From assembly GCF_023330685.1 (NCBI RefSeq), contig NZ_CP097128.1, positions 558,001-622,000 of the forward strand: a stretch of DNA of 64,000 nucleotides. Direction: 5' to 3'. The number at the start of each line of letters is the position of its first letter. The stretch's first letter is position 1. Both the position numbers and the translations under genes were made by a program. The notes beneath the pieces are model-generated. The model worked only from the letters and a program-made list of their open reading frames with translations. It ran no database searches and was not told the DNA's origin. This stretch comes from Conexibacter sp. DBS9H8. GTDB taxonomy: Bacteria > Actinomycetota > Thermoleophilia > Solirubrobacterales > Solirubrobacteraceae. Positions 29,194 through 37,071 of this stretch are shown here, in pieces.

Positions 29194-30369
29194 GTGGCCG
29201 TCCCCCTGTTTGATGCCGACACCCCCCTCGCCCCCCTGCGGGAGGAGATCCTCGCGCGCGTGAGCGCGGTGATCGCCGCCGGCCGGTTCGTGCTCGGGCC
29301 GGAGGTCGCCGCCTTCGAGGCCGAGCTCGCCGCCTTCCTTGGCGTCTCCCACGCCGTCGGGGTCGCCAACGGCACGGACGCGCTCGCGATCGCCCTCCGC
29401 GCCGTCGGGGTGGCTCCGGGGGACGACGTGGTCGTGCCCGCCTTCACCTTCTACGCCTCCGCGGAGGCGATCGCGGCGATCGGCGCCCGCCCGGTGTTCG
29501 CCGACGTCGACGCCGCCACCCGCAACCTCACCCCGGAGACGGTCGCCGCCGCCCGCACCGAGAACTGCCGGGCGGTCGTCGCCGTCGACCTGTTCGGCCT
29601 GCCCGCCCCCGTCGCCGAGATCCGCGCCGCAACCGGCCTGCCGGTGATCGAGGACGCCGCCCAGGCGCTCGGCGCCCGCTGTGGCAAGCGGGCGGCCGGG
29701 ACGCTCGGGGACATCGCCACCGTCTCCTTCTACCCGTCCAAGAACCTCGGCGCCTTCGGTGACGGCGGGGCGGTGCTCACCGACGACCCCGCCCTCGCCG
29801 AGACGGTCCGGGCGCTGCGCTTCCACGGCTCCCGGGACAAGCAGACCTTCGACCTCGTCGGCTACAACAGCCGCCTCGACGAGCTGCAGGCGGCGATCCT
29901 GCGGGTGCTCCTGCCCCACCTCGCGGAGTGGTCGGCCGCGCGCCGGGCCGCCGCGGCCGCCTACGTAGCCGCCGGAGCCGGGGCGTACGTGAACCTCCCG
30001 GAGGTTCCGGCGCAGCTCACCCCCGCCTGGCACCTCTACGTCGTCACCCACCCCGCGGCGGACGCCCTGATCGCTGCGCTCAACGGCGCCGGGGTCGGCG
30101 CGCGGGGCTACTACCGCCGGCCGCTGCACCGCCAGCCCGCGATGGCCCCCTACGTTCCCGCCGGCCTCGAGCTGCCGGTCACCGACTGGCTCGCCGCGCA
30201 CAACCTCGCCCTTCCGATCAGCCCGGTGCTGTCGGCCGCCCAGGCTCAGGAGGTGGTGACCGCGCTCGCCGCGGCTGCCGAGCCCACAGCCGGCAGCCGC
30301 GCCACCCCCGCCGGCGTCGAGAACCCGGACCCCGCCGCGGCCGTAGCCGCCGGCCCGGGCGGCGCCTGA
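29194..30369 (+). CDS. DegT/DnrJ/EryC1 PLP-dependent sugar aminotransferase
   Basis: The 391-residue protein is a fold-type I aminotransferase acting on NDP-keto-sugars. The PLP lysine is in FYPSKNLGAFGDGG (K183), with EDAAQALGA and GVANGTDALAIAL also typical. Such enzymes (PglE, WecE and others) aminate the 4-keto product of a dehydratase like the one at 33044. The last 25-30 residues form an Ala/Pro-rich extension not needed for the fold. The start is GTG at 29194, and it opens the plus-strand glycan cluster. Exact sugar substrate unknown. Confidence 0.92.
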   Translation: MAVPLFDADTPLAPLREEILARVSAVIAAGRFVLGPEVAAFEAELAAFLGVSHAVGVANGTDALAIALRAVGVAPGDDVVVPAFTFYASAEAIAAIGARPVFADVDAATRNLTPETVAAARTENCRAVVAVDLFGLPAPVAEIRAATGLPVIEDAAQALGARCGKRAAGTLGDIATVSFYPSKNLGAFGDGGAVLTDDPALAETVRALRFHGSRDKQTFDLVGYNSRLDELQAAILRVLLPHLAEWSAARRAAAAAYVAAGAGAYVNLPEVPAQLTPAWHLYVVTHPAADALIAALNGAGVGARGYYRRPLHRQPAMAPYVPAGLELPVTDWLAAHNLALPISPVLSAAQAQEVVTALAAAAEPTAGSRATPAGVENPDPAAAVAAGPGGA

Positions 30370-30384
30370 CCTCGGGGCGGTCGC

Positions 30385-31398
30385 GTGCGCGTCTGGGTCG
30401 ATCTCACCAACTCCCCGCACGTGCTCGTACTCGCGCCCGTCATCGGCCGCCTCGAGGCGGCCGGGCATGAGGTCGAGGTGACCGCGCGTGATTTCGCCCA
30501 GACCCTCGGGCTGTGTGAGCGCCTCGGCGTCGCCCACACGGCGATCGGTGCCCACCGCGGCGGGGCGCTCACCGCCAAGGCGGCTGGGCTGCTCGACCGG
30601 TCGCGGGCGCTCGTCCGCTATGCCCGCGGCCGCCGCTTCGACCTCGCGATCGGACACGGCTCCAACGACATCACCGTCGCCGCCCGCCGGCTGTCGATCC
30701 CGTGCACGACGACGTTCGACTATGAGTGGGCGACCGTGCAGCACACCGTCAACTGCCGTCTCGCCCAGGCCGTCGTCGTGCCCGAGGTGATCCCGCCCGC
30801 CCGCCTGCGCCGGTACGGGGCGGCGCACAAGCGGATCACCTACCCGGGGCTGAAGGAGGAGTACTACCTCGCCGACTTCCAGCCCGACCCGGCCGTCCTC
30901 ACCCGGCTCGGCCTCGATGCGGCCGCGCCGATCGCGGTCGTCCGCACCCCGCCGGCGGTCAGCCTCTACCACCGCTTCGAGAACGACACGTTCGCCGCCG
31001 TGCTCGCCCGCCTCCAGGGCGCCCAGACCGTCGTCCTGCCCCGCACCGACGCCCAGCGCGAGGAGCTGGCCGCCGCGGGCGGGTACATCATCCCGGCCGC
31101 CGCGATCGACGCCCAGTCGCTGATCGCCTACGCCGATCTCGTCATCTCCGCCGGCGGGACGATGAACCGGGAGGCGGTCGCCCTCGGCACCCCCGTCTAC
31201 ACCGTGTTCGAGGGCCGGCTCGGCGCCGTCGACGCCGAGCTGATCGCCCAGGGTCGGCTGCGCCGCCTCACCGACCCTGCGGATGTGGATCTCGTTAAGC
31301 GACCGCGCGGTGCCGGGTCCGGGGCTGACCGGGTCCGTCGCGATCCTGCTTTACTCACCGACCTGCTCGCCGCGCCCGCTCGAGAGCCCTGGCGCTGA
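30385..31398 (+). CDS. DUF354 family protein (glycosyltransferase-like fold)
   Basis: The 337-residue protein begins MRVWVDLTNSPHVLVLAPVI, the hallmark of DUF354, a family with a GT-B-like fold and no established reaction. A second Rossmann-like half contains VVRTPPAVSLYH, and SAGGTMNREAVALGTPVYTVFEG, which resembles the donor-binding region of UDP-sugar enzymes such as MurG and WecB. It lies 15 bases after the aminotransferase and is often found in surface polysaccharide clusters. Glycosyltransferase or epimerase-like activity is a guess. Confidence 0.85.
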   Translation: MRVWVDLTNSPHVLVLAPVIGRLEAAGHEVEVTARDFAQTLGLCERLGVAHTAIGAHRGGALTAKAAGLLDRSRALVRYARGRRFDLAIGHGSNDITVAARRLSIPCTTTFDYEWATVQHTVNCRLAQAVVVPEVIPPARLRRYGAAHKRITYPGLKEEYYLADFQPDPAVLTRLGLDAAAPIAVVRTPPAVSLYHRFENDTFAAVLARLQGAQTVVLPRTDAQREELAAAGGYIIPAAAIDAQSLIAYADLVISAGGTMNREAVALGTPVYTVFEGRLGAVDAELIAQGRLRRLTDPADVDLVKRPRGAGSGADRVRRDPALLTDLLAAPAREPWR

Positions 31399-31415
31399 CC
31401 CGACCCGCGTTCGCG

Positions 31416-32969
31416 ATGTCCCTCACCAGCTCCCACTCCGCCGCCCTCGCGGCTCCCGACACCGACTCGGCCCGCGGCGTTCTCCGCCGCGCGGTCAACA
31501 ACCCGTGGGTGTGGGCGTGGATCGCGCTGCCGCTCCTCTCCTATCTCATTCTCCGCTGGGCCCAGACGAGCCCCGGTTATGACCCCTACGGCTGGCTCGA
31601 CTGGGGCTACCAGGCGCTGCGGGGTCATCTCAACCTGCACGGAGCGCCCTCCTGGAAGCCCGTCACCTTCATCTTCACCCTGCCCTACTCGATCTTCGGC
31701 CACTACTCGTGGTGGCTGTGGCGGATCACCGCGCTCAGCTTCGCGATCGTCGGCCCGGTCACCGGCGGGCGGATCGCCTACCGGCTCGTCCGGCGTGAGG
31801 ACGAGCCGATCTGGCCGGCGCTCATCGCCGCCCTGTTCGCCGGGATCGGGATCGTGATGATCGTCCAGTACTGGCACTACATCCTCTCCAGCCAGTCAGA
31901 CCCGATGCTCGTCAGCTTCGTCCTGCTCGGCTTCGACGCGCTGCTGTCGCGGCGCTGGCGCCTCACCCTGTTCTGCCTGTTCATCGCCGGGCTCGGCCGG
32001 CCCGAGGTGTGGGCGCTGATGGGCCTCTACTGGCTGTGGTGCTGGTTCAAGGTGCCGGTGCCGGGGATCCGCCGCTGGCTGATCGCCGCCCTCATCATCA
32101 CCCCGTTCCTGTGGTTCGGGATCCCGGTGATCACCGGCGCCTACTGGGACATCGCCGGCCGCCTCGCCCAGCACTCGGTCCGCGAGCTGCACTCGAACAA
32201 GTTCACCGGCACGCTCACGCGCTTCTTCGACCTCACCTACTGGCCGGTGCTCGTCTCCGCCGCGGTCACCTTCCTGTGGTCGCTTCTGCGCCGGGACTGG
32301 TGGGTCGCCGGGGTCGGGGCCGTGGCGATCATCTGGATGGGGGTCGAGGAGTGGTTCGTCCTCTCCAACGGTTTCCCCGGGGTCGCCCGTTACATGTTCG
32401 AGGCGGGCGCCTTCACGATCGTCCTCGGCGGCATCGGCGTCGGTTGGCTCGCGCGGATCGCCTTTGGCAGCACCGCCGCCCTATGGGGCCGCGGTGCTGT
32501 GAGCGGTGGCGGCGGCCGGCTCCCGGCCCGGCTCGGCGCGGGGGTGCTCGCGCTCGTCCTGGTCGGCTTCATGGCCCCCTACGCCAAGAGCGCCTGGGAC
32601 TGGGAGCACGTCGACATCGTCGGTCAGCGTGCGCGGACCCACAGCATCTACATGCTCGACCGGACGATCGCCCGGGCCGGCGGGGCGGCGTTCGTCCGCT
32701 CCTGCGGGGTTCCGACCGTCGATGTCGGCGCCGCGTCGATCCTCGCCTGGGACACGCACCTCAACACCGCCCAGGTCGGCTACATCCCCGTCCGTCAGAT
32801 CCACATGGGCGGCCCGGTCGTGCTGTTCACCGGCCTCTTCAATGGCTGGGTGATGCACACCTACAACGAGCATGGGGCGGCGGTCTCCCGCTGTCGGGTG
32901 CTCAACGACGCCTACTACCTGGAGACCGCCGGGCACCCGACCGGTGAGTTCTTCCATCTCAACCATTAG
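31416..32969 (+). CDS. Polytopic membrane protein, possible GT-C glycosyltransferase
   Basis: Not firmly recognised. The 517-residue protein has about ten hydrophobic helices, with a large loop after the first containing YDPYGWLDWGYQALRG. A periplasm-side acidic loop after helix 1 and this overall shape are typical of GT-C lipid-linked sugar transferases, but a clear catalytic DxD is not obvious. A C-terminal domain of about 120 residues (from about 390) is non-membrane and contains two cysteines (RSCGVP, SRCRVL) that could form a disulfide outside the cell. It follows the DUF354 gene by 17 bases. Confidence 0.7.
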   Translation: MSLTSSHSAALAAPDTDSARGVLRRAVNNPWVWAWIALPLLSYLILRWAQTSPGYDPYGWLDWGYQALRGHLNLHGAPSWKPVTFIFTLPYSIFGHYSWWLWRITALSFAIVGPVTGGRIAYRLVRREDEPIWPALIAALFAGIGIVMIVQYWHYILSSQSDPMLVSFVLLGFDALLSRRWRLTLFCLFIAGLGRPEVWALMGLYWLWCWFKVPVPGIRRWLIAALIITPFLWFGIPVITGAYWDIAGRLAQHSVRELHSNKFTGTLTRFFDLTYWPVLVSAAVTFLWSLLRRDWWVAGVGAVAIIWMGVEEWFVLSNGFPGVARYMFEAGAFTIVLGGIGVGWLARIAFGSTAALWGRGAVSGGGGRLPARLGAGVLALVLVGFMAPYAKSAWDWEHVDIVGQRARTHSIYMLDRTIARAGGAAFVRSCGVPTVDVGAASILAWDTHLNTAQVGYIPVRQIHMGGPVVLFTGLFNGWVMHTYNEHGAAVSRCRVLNDAYYLETAGHPTGEFFHLNH

Positions 32970-33029
32970 CGCCGTTCTCCCAACCGAGTTCTCACACGGC
33001 GTTTAATCCCCGCAAAGGGGGGCGGAGAC

Positions 33030-33035
33030 TAAAAT
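33030..33035 (+). promoter_or_regulatory. -10 element suggesting a leaderless transcript
   Basis: TAAAAT ends 8 bases before the ATG at 33044, and no Shine-Dalgarno lies between. A start site 6-8 bases after the hexamer would coincide with the ATG, as in the leaderless mRNAs common in actinobacteria. No canonical -35 is visible. The preceding hairpin CCCC-gcaaa-GGGG at about 33008-33020 may mark the end of the upstream unit. Confidence 0.4.
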
Positions 33036-33043
33036 CGCGGCGC

Positions 33044-35092
33044 ATGCGCTGGCGGATTCGCCCCGGTGCCCTCCCCGTCCACCGCCACTCGCTCCCTCAG
33101 CTTGTCGCGGACGGGCTGCTGGTCGCCTTCAGTTACCTCATCGCCTTCGAGCTGCGCTTCGACGGGCACCTGCACGGGCAGTTCGCTCGCTACGGCCATC
33201 TGCTCGCGGACACGATCTGGTGGGTCGTTCCGCTCCTGCTCGTCGTCCTCGCCGGGTTCTCGGCCTATGAGCGTGGCTGGAGTTACATCACCCAGCGCGA
33301 CTATGAGGCGGTCGTCAAGGCGACCGTCGTCGGGGTGCTGCTCGTCGTCGGCGGCGTCGACATCTTCCGGCCGGTCGCGTACGTGCCGGAGCACGGTCTC
33401 TTCAGCTCCCCCGTCGAGCTGCCCCTGTCGGTGATCGCCCTGTTCCTGCTGATCACCCTCGTGCTGCTGATCGGGGTGCGGTTCGGCGTCCACCTCGTCC
33501 GGGAGGGCCGGGTCGGCGGGATCCGCTCGGTCAAGGGGGCACGGGAGGTGCTGATCGTCGGCGCCGGTGACGGCGGTCACCTCGTCGTGCGCGAGCTGGC
33601 CCGCAATCCGGAGCTGCGGCTGCGCCCGATCGGGTTCATCGACGACGACCCGCGCAAGCAGCGGTTCAAGGACGAGCACGGGCTGCGGGTGCTCGGCCGC
33701 ACCGAACCGACCGAGCTCGCCCGTGTCCTCGACGACGTCGAGCCGGATGAGGTGATCATCGCGATCCCGTCCGCGCCCGGGCAGGTGCGGGCCAACGTCG
33801 TCACCGCCTGCCGCCGGCGGGGGATCCCCGTCCGCACCCTGCCGACCGTGTTCGAGCTGCTCCAGCACGCGCCCGGGCGCGGCGGGTATGCGCGTCAGCT
33901 CCGTGAGGTGCAGGTCGAGGACATCCTCGGCCGCGAATCGGTGGTGATGAACGTTGAGCGGGTCGGTCGCTACCTCGCTGGCAAGGTCGTGATGGTGACC
34001 GGCGCGGGCGGATCGATCGGCTCCGAGCTGTGTCGCCAGATCAGCCTCGTCAACCCGAGCCGCCTGATCCTCGTCGACCACGCCGAGGACAACCTGTTCC
34101 AGATCGCCCGTGAGCTGGAGGAGGAACGTCACGTCAACGTGTGTGTCCCCGTGCTGGCCGACTGCAAGGAGGAGGAGCGGATGCGTGAGGTGCTCGCCGA
34201 GCACCGGCCCGCGGTGATCTTTCACGCCGCCGCCTACAAGCACGTCGCGATGATGGAGCTCAACCCGGTTGAGGCGGTCCGCAACAACGCGCTCGCGACC
34301 CGGCTGATGACGGTCGCCGCCGGCGAGTTCGACGTTGAGACATTCGTCCTCATCTCGACCGACAAGGCGGTCAAGCCGGCGACGGTGATGGGCGCCTCCA
34401 AGGCGCTGGCTGAGTGGGCGGTCGAGGCCGCGGCGGTCCGCTTTCCGGCGACGCACTACGCGTCGGTCCGGTTCGGAAACGTGCTCGGCTCCTCCGGCTC
34501 GGTCGTGCCGATCTTCCGCCGCCAGATCGCCGCCGGTGGTCCGGTCACCGTCACCGATCCGCGGATGCAGCGCTATTTCATGACGATCCCCGAGGCCGTC
34601 CAGCTCGTCATCCGCGCCGGCTCGATGCGCGCCGGGGCGCCGTTCGCCGGGATCGCCGGGCCGGGGACCGCGCCGGTCGCCGCCGCGCCGGGGTCCGACG
34701 TCGAGCTGCGACGGGACGAGCCCGGACCGGCCGACGTGTTCGTCCTCGAGATGGGGGAGCCCGTCCGCATCCTCGAGCTCGCGGAGACGATGATCCGCCT
34801 CTCCGGGTTCGAGCCGGGTCGCGACATCGCGATCGAGATCGTCGGCGCCCGGCCGGGCGAGAAGTACGACGAGGAGCTCTTCAACGTCTATGAGACGCCG
34901 CAGCCGACCGCGGCGCAGAAGATCCTCCGCGCCGACCGCCACCCCCTCGACCCGGCGACCGTCGAGGCGATCTTCGACACCGTCAACCTGCTCGTGCTCG
35001 AGGGGGACGCCGCCGCCCTTGCCGCCCACGTCTCCCGGCTCGATACGCTCCGCGCCGCGGCCGTCCCCGGCTCGGTCGCGCCCTCCCCGTAG
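33044..35092 (+). CDS. Membrane-bound NDP-sugar 4,6-dehydratase (PglF/WbpM/CapD family)
   Basis: The 682-residue protein has an N-terminal membrane domain with four helices (about 20-155), a first Rossmann domain (VLIVGAGDGGHLVVREL, about 168-184) and a second, catalytic SDR domain starting VVMVTGAGGSIGSELCRQIS (about 316-335). STDKAVKPATVMGASKALAE supplies the active site, with Met replacing the usual Tyr as in this subgroup. These enzymes convert UDP-GlcNAc to its 4-keto-6-deoxy form, the first step to bacillosamine-type sugars. With the DegT, acetyltransferase and phosphoglycosyltransferase genes it forms a plausible pathway. Confidence 0.92.
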   Translation: MRWRIRPGALPVHRHSLPQLVADGLLVAFSYLIAFELRFDGHLHGQFARYGHLLADTIWWVVPLLLVVLAGFSAYERGWSYITQRDYEAVVKATVVGVLLVVGGVDIFRPVAYVPEHGLFSSPVELPLSVIALFLLITLVLLIGVRFGVHLVREGRVGGIRSVKGAREVLIVGAGDGGHLVVRELARNPELRLRPIGFIDDDPRKQRFKDEHGLRVLGRTEPTELARVLDDVEPDEVIIAIPSAPGQVRANVVTACRRRGIPVRTLPTVFELLQHAPGRGGYARQLREVQVEDILGRESVVMNVERVGRYLAGKVVMVTGAGGSIGSELCRQISLVNPSRLILVDHAEDNLFQIARELEEERHVNVCVPVLADCKEEERMREVLAEHRPAVIFHAAAYKHVAMMELNPVEAVRNNALATRLMTVAAGEFDVETFVLISTDKAVKPATVMGASKALAEWAVEAAAVRFPATHYASVRFGNVLGSSGSVVPIFRRQIAAGGPVTVTDPRMQRYFMTIPEAVQLVIRAGSMRAGAPFAGIAGPGTAPVAAAPGSDVELRRDEPGPADVFVLEMGEPVRILELAETMIRLSGFEPGRDIAIEIVGARPGEKYDEELFNVYETPQPTAAQKILRADRHPLDPATVEAIFDTVNLLVLEGDAAALAAHVSRLDTLRAAAVPGSVAPSP

Positions 35093-35104
35093 ACTCGCTC
35101 GCCG

Positions 35105-36448
35105 ATGTCGATCCCGTTTGCCCTCTCCCTGACCAAGTACCTCCATTCGGCGGGGACCGATATCGGCTTCGGCTCGCTGATCGCCGTCGCCCTCCTGGTC
35201 GTCCTCTACTTCGCCGGCGCCCGCGAGAGCCGGATCCTCCGGGAGGAGCTCGAGGACGCCGACGACCGCCTCGCTGAACTCGAGACGCGCGTCGGTGAGA
35301 CGATCGCCGCCGCGTCCGCCCGGGGCCCCGTCAGCGCCGGGCCGGGTCCGCGGCCCGGAGTCGTGCCCGCTCCCCGCGTCGCCGCCCAGATGATCGGCTC
35401 GACGGTTGCGCGTGTGAGCGCGGAGGCGACCGCGTCCGCCGCCGCCCCGCCCCGCGGTGTGCTGCTCGGCTCGCCGGCCGGGTCGGGCGCACCTGCGCTC
35501 GGATCGGCGACGAAGCTGATCGCCTCCCCGGCGTTGCGTCCCCGCCCGGTTGAGTCCGATCCGGTGGCCCCGGCCCGGCCGGTCAGCGTCCAGGACGCCG
35601 TCGGCGCGATCCCGGTCGTGCCCTCCCCGATGGGGTCCGCTGGGCGCCGCCAGGCCACCGCCGGGGCTGATGCCGCCATGCCGCCCGCTGCTGCGCCGTC
35701 CGCCCCGGAGTTCGTCGGGGCCGACGCCGTTCCCGCCCGCGACGACACGCTGTTCGTTCCCGCGTCCACCGCCGCGGCGAGCAACGGTCGCTCCGGCCGT
35801 CGCACCGGCTCGCCCGCCCCCGCCCGCGTCGACTTTCACGACGAGCTCCCGCCCGTCGCTGGGGACCGGCGTCTGCTGCCCCCCTTTGATGAGATCCCGC
35901 TCCGCCGCGGGCCGAGCCGCGTCGCCCTCACCGTCGGCGGGGCCGCGGCCGCCGTCGTCCTCGTCGTTCTCCTGCTCGCGCTCACCGGCAGCCCGCGGAC
36001 GGCCCGTTCGGCGTCTGCCAGTACCCCCGCGGCTGCGCCGGCGCACCATCACGCCGCGTCGACGGCGCAGATCAGCCCGGCGACGATCACCGTCTCGGTT
36101 CTCAACGGCACCGCTGTCAACGGCCTCGCCGCCGCGGTCGGTCAGAAGCTCAGTGCCGCCGGGTACACCGTGCCCGCGACGGCGATCACCAACGCGGCGA
36201 TCCAGACGGCGGCGACGACGACCGTCGCCTACCTGCCCGGCGCCCGGGCCGCTGCGGCCCAAGTCGCCGCCGCACTCACCCGCGCCAGCGGCGTCACCGT
36301 CACCACGCTCACCCCGGCGAGTCAGGCGACGATCACGAGCTGTGCGACCCCCGCCGCAGGCGGGCAGCCGGGGACCTGCCCGGCCAAGGTGATCATCACC
36401 GTCGGCAGCGATCTCGCCGCCGTTGCGAACACGACCACCACCGGCTGA
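35105..36448 (+). CDS. Membrane protein with C-terminal LytR_C domain
   Basis: The 447-residue protein has a hydrophobic segment at about 18-37, a helical charged stretch (EELEDADDRLAELE), a long Ala/Pro/Gly-rich linker, a second membrane helix (about 277-298, VALTVGGAAAAVVLVVLLLAL) and a LytR_C domain (about 325-445) beginning ITVSVLNGTAVNGLAAAVG. LytR_C occurs on LCP-type ligases that attach glycopolymers to peptidoglycan; here the catalytic LCP domain is absent. It may bind or help organise cell-wall glycopolymers. It follows the dehydratase by 12 bases. Confidence 0.8.
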   Translation: MSIPFALSLTKYLHSAGTDIGFGSLIAVALLVVLYFAGARESRILREELEDADDRLAELETRVGETIAAASARGPVSAGPGPRPGVVPAPRVAAQMIGSTVARVSAEATASAAAPPRGVLLGSPAGSGAPALGSATKLIASPALRPRPVESDPVAPARPVSVQDAVGAIPVVPSPMGSAGRRQATAGADAAMPPAAAPSAPEFVGADAVPARDDTLFVPASTAAASNGRSGRRTGSPAPARVDFHDELPPVAGDRRLLPPFDEIPLRRGPSRVALTVGGAAAAVVLVVLLLALTGSPRTARSASASTPAAAPAHHHAASTAQISPATITVSVLNGTAVNGLAAAVGQKLSAAGYTVPATAITNAAIQTAATTTVAYLPGARAAAAQVAAALTRASGVTVTTLTPASQATITSCATPAAGGQPGTCPAKVIITVGSDLAAVANTTTTG

Positions 36449-36486
36449 CCCGACCGTCGGGCCGGCGCAGGAGAGGAGACGGTGCG

Positions 36487-37071
36487 GTGACGGCGTTGAG
36501 CTCCGGGCGAGCCCCGGCCCGGCTGTGGCTCGCCCGGCACGGGGAGACCGCCGACAACCGGGCGGGTGACCGCTTCCAGGGCTTCCGCGACACGCCGCTG
36601 AACGACCGTGGCCGTGCTCAGGCTGACGCGCTCGGCCGGCGGCTCGCCGCCGACCCCGACCGGCGCTTTGCGTCGCTGTGGTGCTCGGATCTTGCGCGGG
36701 CCCGGGAGACGGCGGAGATCGTCAGCGCCCACATCGGCCTGCATCCGGTCCTCGAGCCACGGTTGCGGGAGGGGAACCGGGGGGAGTGGGAGGGCCGCCG
36801 GTTCAGGGAGGTTGCCGTTGAGGCGCCACAGCGCTATGCCGCCTGGCTGGCGGCCGACCCGGACTTCCGTTTCCCCGGCGGGGAGTCGCTTGGGGAGCAT
36901 CAGCAACGGGTGCTCGCCGCCCTCGACGACATCCGCCGGGCCGGTTCCGGCCCCGCCCTCGTCGTCTGCCACCGCGGGTCGATCCGCCTCGTGCTGTGTG
37001 CGGCGGATCCGCGCGGAATCGCGGCCTTCCACGACCATGACGTCGCCAACGCCGGGCTGGTGGAGGTGTGA
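36487..37071 (+). CDS. Histidine phosphatase family protein
   Basis: The 194-residue protein has the phosphoglycerate-mutase-like active site LARHGETADN (about 16-25), an ERW-type region represented by EGNRGEWEGRRF, and the second histidine in VVCHRGSIRL. Family members act on phosphosugars, nucleotides, cobalamin precursors and other substrates; none is indicated here. GGAGAGGAG precedes the GTG start. It overlaps the next gene by 4 bases, so its partner is probably the anchored protein downstream. Confidence 0.9.
   Translation: MTALSSGRAPARLWLARHGETADNRAGDRFQGFRDTPLNDRGRAQADALGRRLAADPDRRFASLWCSDLARARETAEIVSAHIGLHPVLEPRLREGNRGEWEGRRFREVAVEAPQRYAAWLAADPDFRFPGGESLGEHQQRVLAALDDIRRAGSGPALVVCHRGSIRLVLCAADPRGIAAFHDHDVANAGLVEV

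Noticed and set aside
33029-36262. A 1077-codon open frame on the minus strand opposite the dehydratase and LytR_C genes
   Set aside because: Same reason: its composition is a Arg/Gly/Asp-rich shadow of confidently identified plus-strand genes.
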